A stretch of 64,000 nt of DNA from Sipunculus nudus. Its lineage: Eukaryota; Annelida; Sipuncula; Golfingiida; Sipunculidae. Shown here piece by piece: positions 38,653-50,361 of this stretch. The DNA is taken from NCBI GenBank assembly GCA_026874595.1, contig CM049316.1:68100676-68164675 (forward strand). The letters are read 5' to 3'. The translations under genes and the position numbers were made by a program. A model generated the notes under the pieces. The model made no database searches. It had not been told where the DNA came from and saw only the letters and a list, made by a program, of their open reading frames with translations. Each line of letters starts with the position of its first letter. The first letter of the stretch is position 1.

Positions 38653-39160
38653 TAAGTAAAAAAGGGGGTATATAGCCTGTATAAAATATAAACTGATGTT
38701 CGGAAGTTTAATATTAAAGGTTCACCACCCTTCTACATGTATACTATAGTTTTATAGTAAATTGGTACGATTATTAGATTTAGAATTAACATTAACAATA
38801 ACACAAAATAATATTCTATATGATTGCGTTATAAGATAAGTTTTTAGTTTAACTAAATTAAATGAAATAGGCCTATATATAGGATAATAATAAATATACA
38901 ATATATAATATCTTCCATTTAGCATTGCATGTACAATTATATAGAGTTATACATATAGCTTTGTATGTTTATGAATATGATATAATATATAATAGGCCAA
39001 CCTTTACATATATTGTGAGCATTCAGTTGACATTCAGCTTTCCTTTCAACTAAACAATACATCAGATAATTTCTAGTGCACTTGACTAGTCTGTATAATA
39101 CCAAAACATTAAAAACCATCAAGTATTCAAAGAAGGAATAAGGCAGGGGAAAATTGCATC

Positions 39161-39245
39161 GTCTGACGTAGGGCTCGAACCCATGCATGCACGCCCGTGA
39201 GAGTCTCATTCATGCCCTAAACCGACTGAGCTATTTAGCCGGGCA
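39161..39245 (-). pseudogene. Degenerate tRNA-like sequence (tRNA pseudogene or SINE head)
   Basis: The minus strand carries an A-box-like TAGCTCAGTCGGTTTAGGGC and a perfect B box in GGGTTCGAGCCC at normal tRNA spacing. The acceptor ends do not pair and the anticodon stem (around ACTCTCA) is broken. A tRNA-derived SINE head or a decayed tRNA gene would look like this. No clear body or tail repeat was seen beside it. Confidence 0.55.
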
Positions 39246-41990
39246 TGCAGTTCACTATCTTTACACATATCTCGAAGCTGATTGGCCACTCAGTCCATAT
39301 GTAATGAACGAAACGAACGAAAAAGTGGAGTCTGACCTCAAGCCGATCACGTTTACTCCAAAACGCCAACCAGAATAGCCCTCCCCCCCCCCCCTTTATT
39401 GTATACCCGGGTATAATCTTGCCTAGCCCAAACTATAATGGGCTATATATATATAGGCTAGATTATACCCCGTGGTTTATAATTTATCTTAGTCTATTTA
39501 TACCCCTTAGGCAAGAGTGTATACCTCCCTGTTATTTTAATAGCTGTGCTTTGATTATATCTTACAAACATTGTAGTTTTTATGAAATGACTCACCTTAT
39601 GTCAGATTTTATAAATTAAGTGTAATTATCGAGTGTTATTGAATGGCATCTAAAGGGATCGGTATATATGTGTGTAGAATCGCGTTACTACATAACAGTA
39701 TTATTTGTCTCTGGATTTTCAAAGACTCCCAACTAATTCAAATCTACAACAAAATATGCACATTTAATCGAACTCTATATCTGATAATTATAACATGATG
39801 CATAAGCTTAATATAAACATATAAAAGTGCAGTTCTAAAGTAGTTTTAATTGAATTGATCATGGGAAGATTACGTTAAGGGAGTTACTAAATATGTTATT
39901 CTCTATAGCTTTTTCGTATCAATACTAATATTGTATATATAAGTTTTGTCGTGGCTGTGTATAAATTAAACGTATACATTTAAAAACACACAAACACATT
40001 TCTCTGATATGCATAGATATACAAATGGATGAATTATCCATGGTTTGGAGTAGCTCTTAATCATAATAATCTGATAATTAGTAATGCATGGCGATGGACA
40101 ATTGATATTATAAATGATTTATAAGATTAGGTATGTTTTAAATACCGTTGATTGAATGGATCTCTGCTTCTGGCATGATACAACTCCGTTTCTGTGATTT
40201 TTGTGAGAGGTATAAACTGGACTGGAGTAGTATGAAACAGTCTAGTCCAGAATATACCCCCCCCCCCCCTTCGTAGCCTAATGTTAAGATTATGGACTAT
40301 TTACTACAATACGGATTATATAATTATGATGTAATATGATGGAAGACCACATTCCTCGATAATGCTTGTATCACGACTAAAGTTAGGCTTACCAGAAAAA
40401 GTATCAGTGCCTACTGAGTCGGGTTGTCACGGATAATTACACCGGGGCCTGCATCGGCTGATCCGCTCCCTCACCAAAGGCAACAGTTCAGGAATAATGT
40501 GTATCCAGGTATTTAGCCTTTAAATATTGTAAAGAGGAATGGAAACGAAGCCTTTGAAGACCTTTGTAAAAGCTACACCAAGTCAGAAGCAAATTAATCA
40601 AGGTATCGAAGGCACCTTTCCCAGGTTAGCTCCAGAACACCCAGCATCGAGGTCAAGACGAGAAGTCGGATTAACCAGCAGAGCACCAGCGACCACTTCT
40701 ACTCACTGATGAGGGCCTGCTCATGAGCGCAACAGCCACCCGCATGCGAACAGTTTGACACTATAGTCTGGAGCTCTTAATTTGCACGACGGCAGAGCGA
40801 TCTTTTTTTTCTTCATTAGCCATCCATACATGGTTCATATCCGCAAAAATTCTTCTGTCCTGTATGCAAAAGAATCGTTCAAGAATATGTCATGTTTTTA
40901 AAATTAAAAATTGACCTTTTCATATTTTATTGCTGTATTGCATATTATAACATTTTATATACAAATTGTTATAATATGCTCTATTGAGAACAAGAAAAAA
41001 AACTAAATTACTCATTTCTTATACATAAAGTATGATTATATACGTATATGATTCAAATTATATAAAGGCTATTTACACATATTAATAGTATAGTGAAAAC
41101 TGACTGAAATTGTGACTTAATCAGTCGGTTGTAAGTAAATGTTTGATAGGAGACCTCCCGCGTATGTTAATGATGTACCAGTTGGGTCAATAAGTACATA
41201 GAAGGGACTTGTCAGAGTCCCCTGAATGAGATAATTGGGCGTTTCTACTTTCTAGCGACACCTGGGGTTGTTTTGACAAAACTCGTGCTACAGTCCCTTG
41301 GGGCAAATTTGTCACCCGCTCGTACCTCGGGGCAGTAAACCCCACCCTCCCGAGGGAGAAAGCCCGGCCGCTCCCTACCTGTTTATTTCTTGCATTGTTT
41401 GGCCAAGTAATAACACTTTAGCCTGTGAAAATCGTCATTGATTTATGAGAGTGAATTCATCAAACGAGGGTGGTAGATTTCAGGTATTTGTATGATTTGT
41501 CACATTTCAGGCTCAGCTGAATGACGTATTGTGCACTGAAACTAACACCCCGGAGGAATGTGGTCCCGCTTGACGATTCCTCATGCACGTGGGCTTTGTG
41601 TACAATCAAGTGTATACCCTGAAGCAGAAAAGAAAATCAAAGGCTATATTGACACCTCATTTATAAACACAGATGTACTTGAAAAGGTAGCTTTCCTTTC
41701 TTATAATTAGATGATTTCCCTTTCGTCTAATCACCATACATCTTTATATGTAAGGATGCTTTTCTTTCATGTATATATGTCATATATACAGATCCACACA
41801 CACGTATATCTCTTCATTATTTTATTATATGGAAGCTTATATATACATATGTAATTATGATTCGATGTGTATATATGTGTGTACATGAAATCAAAAGTTT
41901 GTTAAAACAATGACATGTTTCTATATAGGAGCAACTTGCATGCAGTTTTCTGTTATTTACCTTTGAAAGAGGCCCTTTTTTCCAGCTACG
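39246..41990. other. Intergenic, 2.7 kb
   Basis: C tracts lie at ~39383-39394 and 40257-40270. GC-balanced blocks lie at ~40.43-40.76 and 41.10-41.65 kb. No supported gene. Confidence 0.5.
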
Positions 41991-41997
41991 AGTTTCT

Positions 41998-42166
41998 GAT
42001 TATTATTATTATTATTGTAATTATTATTATTCTTATGTTAATTATTATTCTTTTCACTACTGCAACAACAACTATTATTCCACTACTTCTATACTATTAC
42101 TGCTACTACTACTACTATACTACTCTACTACTTCAACTACTACTACTGCTAATAATTATAATAACA

Positions 42167-42219
<53 letters not shown>

Positions 42220-42242
42220 CATTATTATTTTATTCATCATGT
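41998..42242. repeat. (ATT)n / (TAC)n imperfect trinucleotide array
   Basis: ATT triplets flank a CTA/CTG-rich middle, with a nearly pure (ATT)n from 42168 to 42220. Confidence 0.92.
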
Positions 42243-42258
42243 TAGTATTATTATAATG

Positions 42259-42259
<1 letters not shown>

Positions 42260-42330
<71 letters not shown>
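42260..42330. repeat. (TA)n microsatellite
   Basis: TA tract with one AATA interruption. Confidence 0.94.
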
Positions 42331-42336
<6 letters not shown>

Positions 42337-42409
42337 ATCCTGCGTTTCACAAGAAATAATATTCTACACTTTTGAGCATAAACCGCAATAAAAGGTATAC
42401 ATAGTTTTT

Positions 42410-42469
42410 CCCGGTAAGGGAAGGATCAGCGCCCCCCCCCCAAGTAAACCCCCTCTGGATCCGCCCCTG
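42410..42469 (-). mobile_element. Solo hAT-like transposon terminus (tentative)
   Basis: Read on the minus strand from 42469, the sequence begins CAGGGGCGGATCCAGAGGGG, then a G-rich run. This resembles CAGNGGCGGATCC-type ends common in hAT elements. An AT-repeat follows outside the end, so a target duplication cannot be judged. No matching opposite end was found. Confidence 0.35.
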
Positions 42470-42472
42470 ATA

Positions 42473-45400
42473 TATATATGTGCATATACAGATGAGCAGG
42501 TGTTCTTCCGGAAACCCTCTAACGGTGATCACTCGAGTTCAAAGTAAACCCTCCACAACCAAGTACCGATGTTATCCCCGGCCCGGGAGCTCTGGGGGCA
42601 CATTTGTTGACAAGATCAACATTATATGTTTTGTGTGTTCCTTTTGTCAGCTCAGCCGTTTGTATATCGTGTCTTTAGTATAGGTAGGCCCGCAGCTTGG
42701 ATATATAGTGTATATATATATATATGTATATATGTGTTTTGTATGGATGCATGTATATAATATATTTGTGTGTGTATGTATATCCATATGTACATATGTA
42801 CAACATATATATATGTGTGTGTGTGTGTACATATATATTTACAACATGACTGGATGTATAATTGTCTCTAAGTGTGTCGCTGTGTATGTGTTTGTTTGCA
42901 CGTGTATGTTCACGACGGATCTTAACATTATATTTCCATGGTAATTATATATACTAGTAATAAAAAATATTTTTTGGGTAAGGAATTAATACGAATTATG
43001 ACACATGTGATATTATAATAGAAACTTTTATTTTATCAACTTAAATGTAACCACAAAAATATTACAAAAATCCTACAAAGATATATAATCGTGTACGTTT
43101 TTGCTATATGAATAAAAACAAGCTTGAGAAATAAATAAACAAAGTTATACTTTTGTATATATTGCAGAAACCTGTACGAAAATTGTAATTTAAATATGCA
43201 TGCAAATTCCTTAAACATACCGCCTACTAACGAAACCTCTGCTATTCCTGTATCTTAATTTAAACTGGGAAATTGTTGTAAAAAGATATAGAAGCCAAAG
43301 TTAACAAGATACAATTTAGCCATTTCGACGAATTGTTACGATATAGTTGATAAGGTTACATGCACATTGTGGGGACATTGAAACCCTAACTGCTTAATTG
43401 AGTGAAAGTCTCGAACTGTTACTCATTATTACATCAGAAGAAAAGACCCCTAATTCACATCCTTACACAGAGAGTCACGAATTATCTTTACGATCTGATG
43501 GTTTAACAGATCTTGGCCGGTCTGGAAAGTGACAAATAGAGAGTCGTTTGACTATGTTACGACACCAGTTGAAGAGAGTGTCAATTTCAACGAAATCAAC
43601 ACGATTGGTTTTGTTCGCATGAATGAAGCGCCGACGGGTGGGAGGAATGTTGAATGGGGTTAAGAAAAGTACATGCACGTGGCACGGGCGACCTCTTAAT
43701 ACCTGCCCACGCAGAAACAGACATCTTTTCTTGCATGCAGCCCAAGTCAGTAATTTGTGCCACGGCCGTATCTCTAGTTATGGACTGATTGCTTACTTCG
43801 CCTAAGGTCTTGTACAGTCACTTGAGAAATTGGTCAAGTTATCTATACATTGACAGAGCGGCTACGTTTTGTGACACCTGCATCAGTGTGCAGACTTTTT
43901 ATTCGAATGTGTTAGGTCAAAGATTAAATCACCACTCATTTTAACTAACCCAATTATTACCGTATATAAGTGTGTCTATCTCTTCACCTCGAGATATATA
44001 GACGGAAAGACGTACAAATGGACAGATATATATGGACTGTTATGGTGGACAAACGGACGGAGAGGAGGACGGACTGAAAAAAGTGCTATAAGTTTCTCAT
44101 AGTCATTTCATACAGCGGACAGATTTTTTATTTTTATTATCATTAATTAGATTATGTCTTCATTTATTGACAAAGAGGAATTCACAATAAATTATATATT
44201 AAAGAAACCTATATGCATTTCCCATACAACCATGTAACCATATATATTCGCATTTGCGAAAACATGCCTATAGTATGTAAATGAATTATGTAAAATGAAA
44301 TGTATATATATATAGGCTAATCGCAGCAGTATCAATCGAGCTGCTCGCGTATCTGACTAAAAAAGTGCTTGGAATTATATTCACGACGGCTTTAAATTCG
44401 CGATGTTCGCGAAAGTAAACTTTAGCGGAAATAAAACCTCCTTGAACTTGACGCTCCATCAAAACAGGTTAATGGTTGATACAGGAGAGCTTTATTTTAT
44501 ATTATTCTTTTTGCTAAAAACTTTACATATATCTGCATTCCTATTTCTGACTACATGACAGGGCGGTATATATATCTTCTTGTCATTTAAAATCCTGGTG
44601 TCACCAAGGCCCGTTGTCTACTCCTGGTTTTGTAATCTTTCCCATTGCCGGGTCACAACACCCAGGTCCTTTACCCCACCCCCACCCCACACATACACAC
44701 ACACACCCATATATGTATATAGGTGATATAGCGAAAATAGGAACCTTGCGAAACAGTGAAAGGGATGGGGATGACGTGACGAATATTAAGCCAAACACAT
44801 GTATAATGTTGATAAGACTTGTAAAAGTGTCACTATTAGTATACAGGCATTCATGCAGAGCATAGTACAACTCAAGCTCAGTAGGGGACAATTTAACAGC
44901 CAATCCAGATGGCCGATACACCGTTAAACTAGCAGCGTAACTAAATAAAGCCACTTGTAGTCACTTGCCAAAATGGAATTAGGGATCGGGCGAGGGGCTA
45001 TAACTACATCACCGTTAATGCGATAGTCTAACCACTCCAGTGGAAGACCCGATTTACTTGTCAAATGCCCGGCTGATAGAGGATACAATACACTAATAGA
45101 CAGTTGTGGCCAGTGCCAAGTGGGGTTCACCTATAATGCCCTTCCGACCAGTGGCGGACCAACATGGTTGCTTCAGCCCGCTGGTTGAACGAGACATTTA
45201 CTATACACTTTGTTTTCACACATAGTAAATTACTAAGTATCTGTCTTTCGTTTTCTTCTGTCTAATTGGAGATTATTTGAATCAGTGCTTTTTTGGCTGA
45301 AATAGTGGTTAACCTATTTTCTGAGCCAGTCACCATCACAATTGTTCGGGCACCGTCTCTCTCTTTTCAATAAAACAAGCAGGGAACGAGTGTTACTCGT

Positions 45401-47465
45401 ACAGTGAATGCGTTAAAATTCCGCGATGCATATAGAATTGGCTAAATGTCTGAATTGTAGTCACGAGGGAATTCAAGATTTGCTTATGATCCAAATAATC
45501 ATACTTTAAGTAGTGGCATAAATATACCAAAAAAACATCATGAGTAATGATTCTATAATAATTAGAAAAGGAATGCGTCACTGTGTATATGTGTGGAGTG
45601 AGTGGGCCGGGGACGGGGGGTTAAAAGAAGCATTAATTATACACATATGACGAAGGCCTTGAAACCATAGAAGCTGGGGCTTATAGCTTTGGGGGATCAA
45701 TCCCCATTTTTTGTAATTGCACGGGGGTTGTTACATAACACTCAATGTTCAAAGCTGTTTCTCGATATATAGTTTATATGACACCTAATTTGTATAACCG
45801 TTTTCATTAAAACTAGACCACCTTTAACATAGAGCATATATTATAAGATAAAATCCGTTTCCTTTGGATGGACATGGTTTGTCTGTTTACATCACTGTAA
45901 AATATGGTCCCTCAGGGTACAAACTGAATAAGGATTTGTAAGTATTTGCATTTCATCCAGGATAACTTAATGATAATAAGTATTTCCGTTTGATAGATAA
46001 GCAAAAGTTTCATTTCCACAAGCCCTTAAGTAAAAATTGTAATGAAAATTCATTTGTTTTAGAAAACTATGTTTTTTTGCACCCAGGGGAACTACTTTTA
46101 GCCTGACAGTACATAGGGACTACTTTCACTTCATCTATAAGTGTTATCCAAGAGTGAATGCATGGACTATACAATTGGTGGCTCTTTCGAGAGGGTTTCA
46201 AATTAGCGATTTCCGCGATAGCGAAATTATCTTGAAAATAAAACTTCGTGAATAATACGCCTCATTTACACAGGCGATGATCAGTAATTGGTCCGGTCGG
46301 GAGGGCATGCGTTGATCCCTGTTTGTGTGTTTATTTGTGTGTGTGTTTGTATGATTATGTACAACATATCATATACAATCATGAATGGAATCTCATGAAT
46401 TTTTCAGAGCATTCCGGGAATGGGCCATGGGAGAATCGAATCGATTTTGGTGTGGATCCTGCACATGATCCGGATTCAGGATTGTCATCATAGAATTTTC
46501 ATAAATCATGTCACGCACGAATGAATCTGGGAGTATGGACCGAATAAGTGAATGCTCACAAGGCGGAGGCTTGTACTCCTTTGAGTGCAGATTTCTTGCT
46601 TATACTTCAATACTTATGCTTCAATGCCTGTAGCGTTAAAAGTCAAAAGGGTAAAAGACTGACGTTAATAGTATAACATGTATTTTATGTCAAACGTTAA
46701 TCTATAACATCAGATATTAATAATATCTGTGAATATAAAGTGAAAGAAGTTACATTCGTTCGATGTTATCTTTGGTCCTCGTCTAAAAGTTTGTCCCCAA
46801 ATGAAATATTAAGATAAAATATGTATACTCTGTGATGGTAATTTATGGTATCATCGCGAAAATGGAACCCTCGCGACTGAAATCGAGATAATTCAACCCA
46901 TGCAAATATTTAGACAACTAAACTTTATATATATGGGTGAACGTTTTCCTTTATATATCTTCACACTTTTATTCACACTCACATGTACAAAATCGGAATA
47001 AATATCAAGAATGAGGCAAGTTTCCCGGTATGTTATATTTTATTCTTAATCGTACATGTTGAAAACAACATGCGTATATATGAATGTCATGGAGCGTGAC
47101 AACAATTGCATATGATATGATAATACACTACTGTATAATACTAACTATATATAGGTGCTAAGGGTCAAACAATATGTACTTAATGACCTCTTAATATCTA
47201 AAATATGAGACAATATCTTGGCACAAATGGAAACAAAAGAGCACAATTAATGAGACCCCGTAACAAATGATGTCTATCATCAATAATATATATATATATA
47301 TATATAATATACATGAATATATATATATGTAACTAACCATTGGAAGCACACAGTGGACATCATGACAAATTAATGCTTGCAGTCATACTACATAGGTCTG
47401 TTATATGTACCATATATGGCAATGTGGCTTTTCATATCATAACTTTGTGAAAATGTGGGTAGTAC
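42473..47465. other. Intergenic desert, 5 kb
   Basis: A (GT)n/(TA)n-rich stretch lies at 42.70-42.85 kb, a C-rich/(CA)n stretch at ~44.67-44.71 kb and a GC-balanced block at ~43.44-43.96 kb. CAGTGGCGGACC at 45149 is a possible transposon end. No recognised gene. Confidence 0.5.
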
Positions 47466-47469
47466 GTCA

Positions 47470-47811
47470 TCAAAATATGAATGTTACGTATACACATTTG
47501 ATCCCCGCATGCTTTTTGCTATGAATAAAGTGCATATATATGCAAGAGCCGATAATGTTATCTAAATAATGGAAGTTTAACGAACAATATTCAGCAGATT
47601 GACCACAGATGTTTACCGGATTGCAGATTTGGACCGGAGGTTCATCCACGACCGGAAATAAATCCGGAATAGGCAAAGTATATACAGCAGTACCATATTT
47701 TAAGTAACTACACCGTTCATCTGTAAAACCATTAAAGTGACAAAGATTTTTTGTATGTATAACATCATTCTTCAATGCAGATTGAATGAGGTGTGCAAGT
47801 GTTTCATTCAA
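47470..47811 (-). CDS. Unrecognised 113-codon open reading frame (doubtful)
   Basis: This is an ATG-to-stop frame of mixed, non-repetitive composition. It has several cysteines (CHFNGFTDERC, ICNPVNICGQSAEYC) and no domain I recognise. There is no flanking splice or promoter evidence. It lies ~1.3 kb downstream of the snail stop on the same strand. It may be an orphan exon or chance. Confidence 0.12.
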   Translation of the reverse strand: MNETLAHLIQSALKNDVIHTKNLCHFNGFTDERCSYLKYGTAVYTLPIPDLFPVVDEPPVQICNPVNICGQSAEYCSLNFHYLDNIIGSCIYMHFIHSKKHAGIKCVYVTFIF

Positions 47812-47974
47812 GATTTTATCATTACTGTTATCTTATCAAAGATGTTGATAAAGAGATCAAGAAAATATAAATTATTCGCCATAAATATTTAAATAATAAA
47901 TAAAACAATTTCCTGAATATCTCCGTAATATATTATGATATTTACTTTAAATTAAATGAGACATTCCATCCTTA

Positions 47975-47976
47975 CT

Positions 47977-48041
<65 letters not shown>
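47975..48041. repeat. (TA)n microsatellite
   Basis: About 60 bp of uninterrupted TA dinucleotides between snail and the upstream desert. Confidence 0.94.
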
Positions 48042-48045
<4 letters not shown>

Positions 48046-48338
48046 AGATTTCGTATTTTTAAAACAACGACATAAATACTTGAGTACTGGATATTATTCA
48101 TACATGAATAACAATTTCACATTTTTAATGAGACAGATGTTGTTACAAGACTATTTGAATATGGACATACATATAGAGTCACATATACATGCAGTACATT
48201 TAGCGAAGACACCAATTAAATGGACCCTACTCGAATTTGTGCTACGAACGCTGCTAAATGCAAATATTAACAGTCTTATCAACTGTGGTCTCTCTGGCTT
48301 ATAGTCACACTCTCGGCTATAATGAACAAACAGACTCG

Positions 48339-48344
48339 TTTATT
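48339..48344 (-). terminator. Candidate snail polyadenylation signal AATAAA
   Basis: Reading the minus strand downstream of the snail stop, this is the first canonical AATAAA I noticed. It would give a 3' UTR of about 720-740 nt. The hexamer is common by chance in AT-rich DNA, so the call is weak. Confidence 0.25.
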
Positions 48345-49081
48345 TACCACTACAAGGGTCAGTTTCACTATTACTTAGACGGGAAGCCATTTGCAAGTAA
48401 TTTGACTAGTTTATAACTGTATGATCTGCGTCACGTGTACACGTGCAAGCTATCGTGACGCCCGATGGTTTGGTCTTGCGTACGTGCTGGTTGCTTTGTT
48501 GTGACCGGAGGAACGCCCAAGTCTCTCATCACCGCGCACTCCTAAGTTTATCTTGTTAAAGCCCCAATGGGCACAGCTGTCCGCAACCAATTAAACACGA
48601 ATCATTTGACTTCTCATCTCGCGGGGTTTAAATTGAATAAATACACCTCGCGACATCTCCCGCTATAAGGGGAGGACTGTTTCCATTGCTGGGCTGACCT
48701 GTGAATGGATGAAAGCTGCCAGCACGCGTCTGGCTATCTTTGCATAACAGGTGCTTAGATTTGGTCCTAAGAAGCCCTCCCACTAATGTTACATAGACAT
48801 GCCGCCTTAAAGGAGCTATCACCCCTTTTTGTCTAATCTTGTGTTGAGTTAAGAAAGTCTTTAACCGTGGACGCATAACAGGTTTTGCGCATTTTTGCGA
48901 TGACCTCTTACCTATGACTGTCCCACGTGACCTTGCCACTAGCACCTGTTGACCATTGCGTTATGTGCCTCGAGGGAGTGATACCACATGATGCAACTGA
49001 TCATCGCTAGTACAACAATACAGTATGCTTAATATAGGGAGAGACCCACAACAGTAACATACGATCTTTTATCAATAATTA
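48345..49081 (-). other. Presumptive snail 3' UTR and downstream flank
   Basis: This stretch has no simple repeats, and 48.42-48.96 kb is close to balanced in base composition. It contains a 105-codon reading frame on the minus strand (48945-48628) with no recognised domain. If the AATAAA at 48339 is used, this is the snail 3' UTR. Otherwise it is intergenic. Confidence 0.35.
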
Positions 49082-50361
49082 TTACCTTACTGTGATCAGA
49101 CCGGCACAACCGCCATCTTCATGTTTGAGTAACAGAGACATGCGAGAAAAGGTCTTTGTACATGATTTACAACTGTATTTCTTGACGTCAGAATGTGTCT
49201 GCAGGTGCGCGCGCAGGTTGGACCGATCAGCGAAAGCCCGTCCACAGTGTTGGCATTTGAACGGTTTTTCACCTGTATGGGTACGTATATGACCTTGAAG
49301 TAACCAAGGTCGAGAGAAAGCTTTGCCACATAGTTTACATTTGCACGGGAGTGTATGCGTGCGTATGTGCATTTTCAGCGCCCCGAGTGAAACGTAAGTC
49401 TTCTCACAGTACTTGCAGTTAAACTGTTTCTTGACTTGAGACACACAATGGAATTGTTTATGTTTGGAAAGTCCGCTGAATGTGGAATAACTTTTGTTGC
49501 AAGCCTCACATTGATAACGAGGCGGATTTCCCTCTTTACGCTTCCGCTTATCTTCATCCTTGGTATTCAAGTCCAAACCTAGGCTGTCGATGCTCCATGG
49601 AAACTTCGGCTGGTCAGCGTCAAGTTTTCTTTTCGCCATATCTACTGTAATTGGATCGACTTTAGGTTGTCCGGGAAAAACAGGCTGGTCGGCCCGTGGA
49701 GATATCGGGTGCCCGTGGACAGGAGAGCGAGGAATTGGCATGTATGGTGCATGAGGGTAGTACCCGTGAGGGAAGTTAGTGAAGTTTCCGTTTCCGGCAT
49801 GTGGTTGTGGCTGCGCATGAGCGTGCGCATGCACGTACTGCGCGTGCATTGACTGCAGATGAGCGTGCATTTGCTGGAATCTCAAGTTTAGCGCCATATA
49901 ATGCGAGGCTAGCGTAGGGTAATTATTTTGCCATATGCGTGGATTATAATACTTGGGCGCATCTATCGCTGCGTCCCACTTTTTCATCAAGTCATTTATT
50001 GCAGCAACCGGTGGTGAGAAGGCCGGAACTCGGGTCGGTTCACTTCCGGGATCAGGAGACTGTTTACAACGAGGGATCGTCGGTGACGTCAGAGCGATCG
50101 CTTCGTGTCCTTCCCGCGGGCTTAGTTCGTAAGAGTGCGTCGGCGATCTTTCATAGGAACTATCAAGCATTTCTGGATATCGCTGGGATGAGGAAAAAGG
50201 AGAGTTCTCGCGAGATTTCGCGGAGTCTCCTTGAGGTGATGCGGACTCAGGAGTGCTTGGTGGATCGTGGGGGCTTGGCGATCTCGGTAAGATTGTGGAT
50301 CGGGTACCCGGGCTGCTAGGGGGTGTTAGTGCGCACACGTCTGGCTCTTCCTCCAGCTCAT
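49082..50361 (-). CDS. snail: Snail family transcriptional repressor, coding exon 2 (five zinc fingers, stop codon)
   Basis: This exon begins after a strong acceptor (a long T tract, then TTTACAG|AT) at 50361 and ends at TAA (49084-49082). It gives residues 80-505 of the joined protein. Residues ~85-200 are Ser/Pro-rich with many SP pairs. Residues ~243-270 are His/Gln/Ala-rich ([13 protein letters not shown]). A basic patch KRKRKE lies at ~351-356. Five fingers follow, at about 364-385, 395-415, 421-441, 449-469 and 477-498. The last is C2HC ([12 protein letters not shown]), as in Snail proteins. Finger 4 ([20 protein letters not shown]) matches Snail rather than Scratch. Known Snail proteins bind CAGGTG E-boxes in the nucleus and repress adhesion and fate genes in mesoderm, neural and EMT contexts. 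I saw no PxDLS CtBP motif. At 505 residues the protein is longer than vertebrate Snail1/2 (about 260), mainly through the linker. No frameshift is visible. Confidence 0.96.

Noticed and set aside
44601-44954. 117-codon minus-strand frame
   Set aside because: It includes translated (CA)n and C-rich simple sequence and has no domain.
49939-50319. 126-codon plus-strand frame opposite snail exon 2
   Set aside because: It is an antisense shadow of the snail linker-coding sequence.
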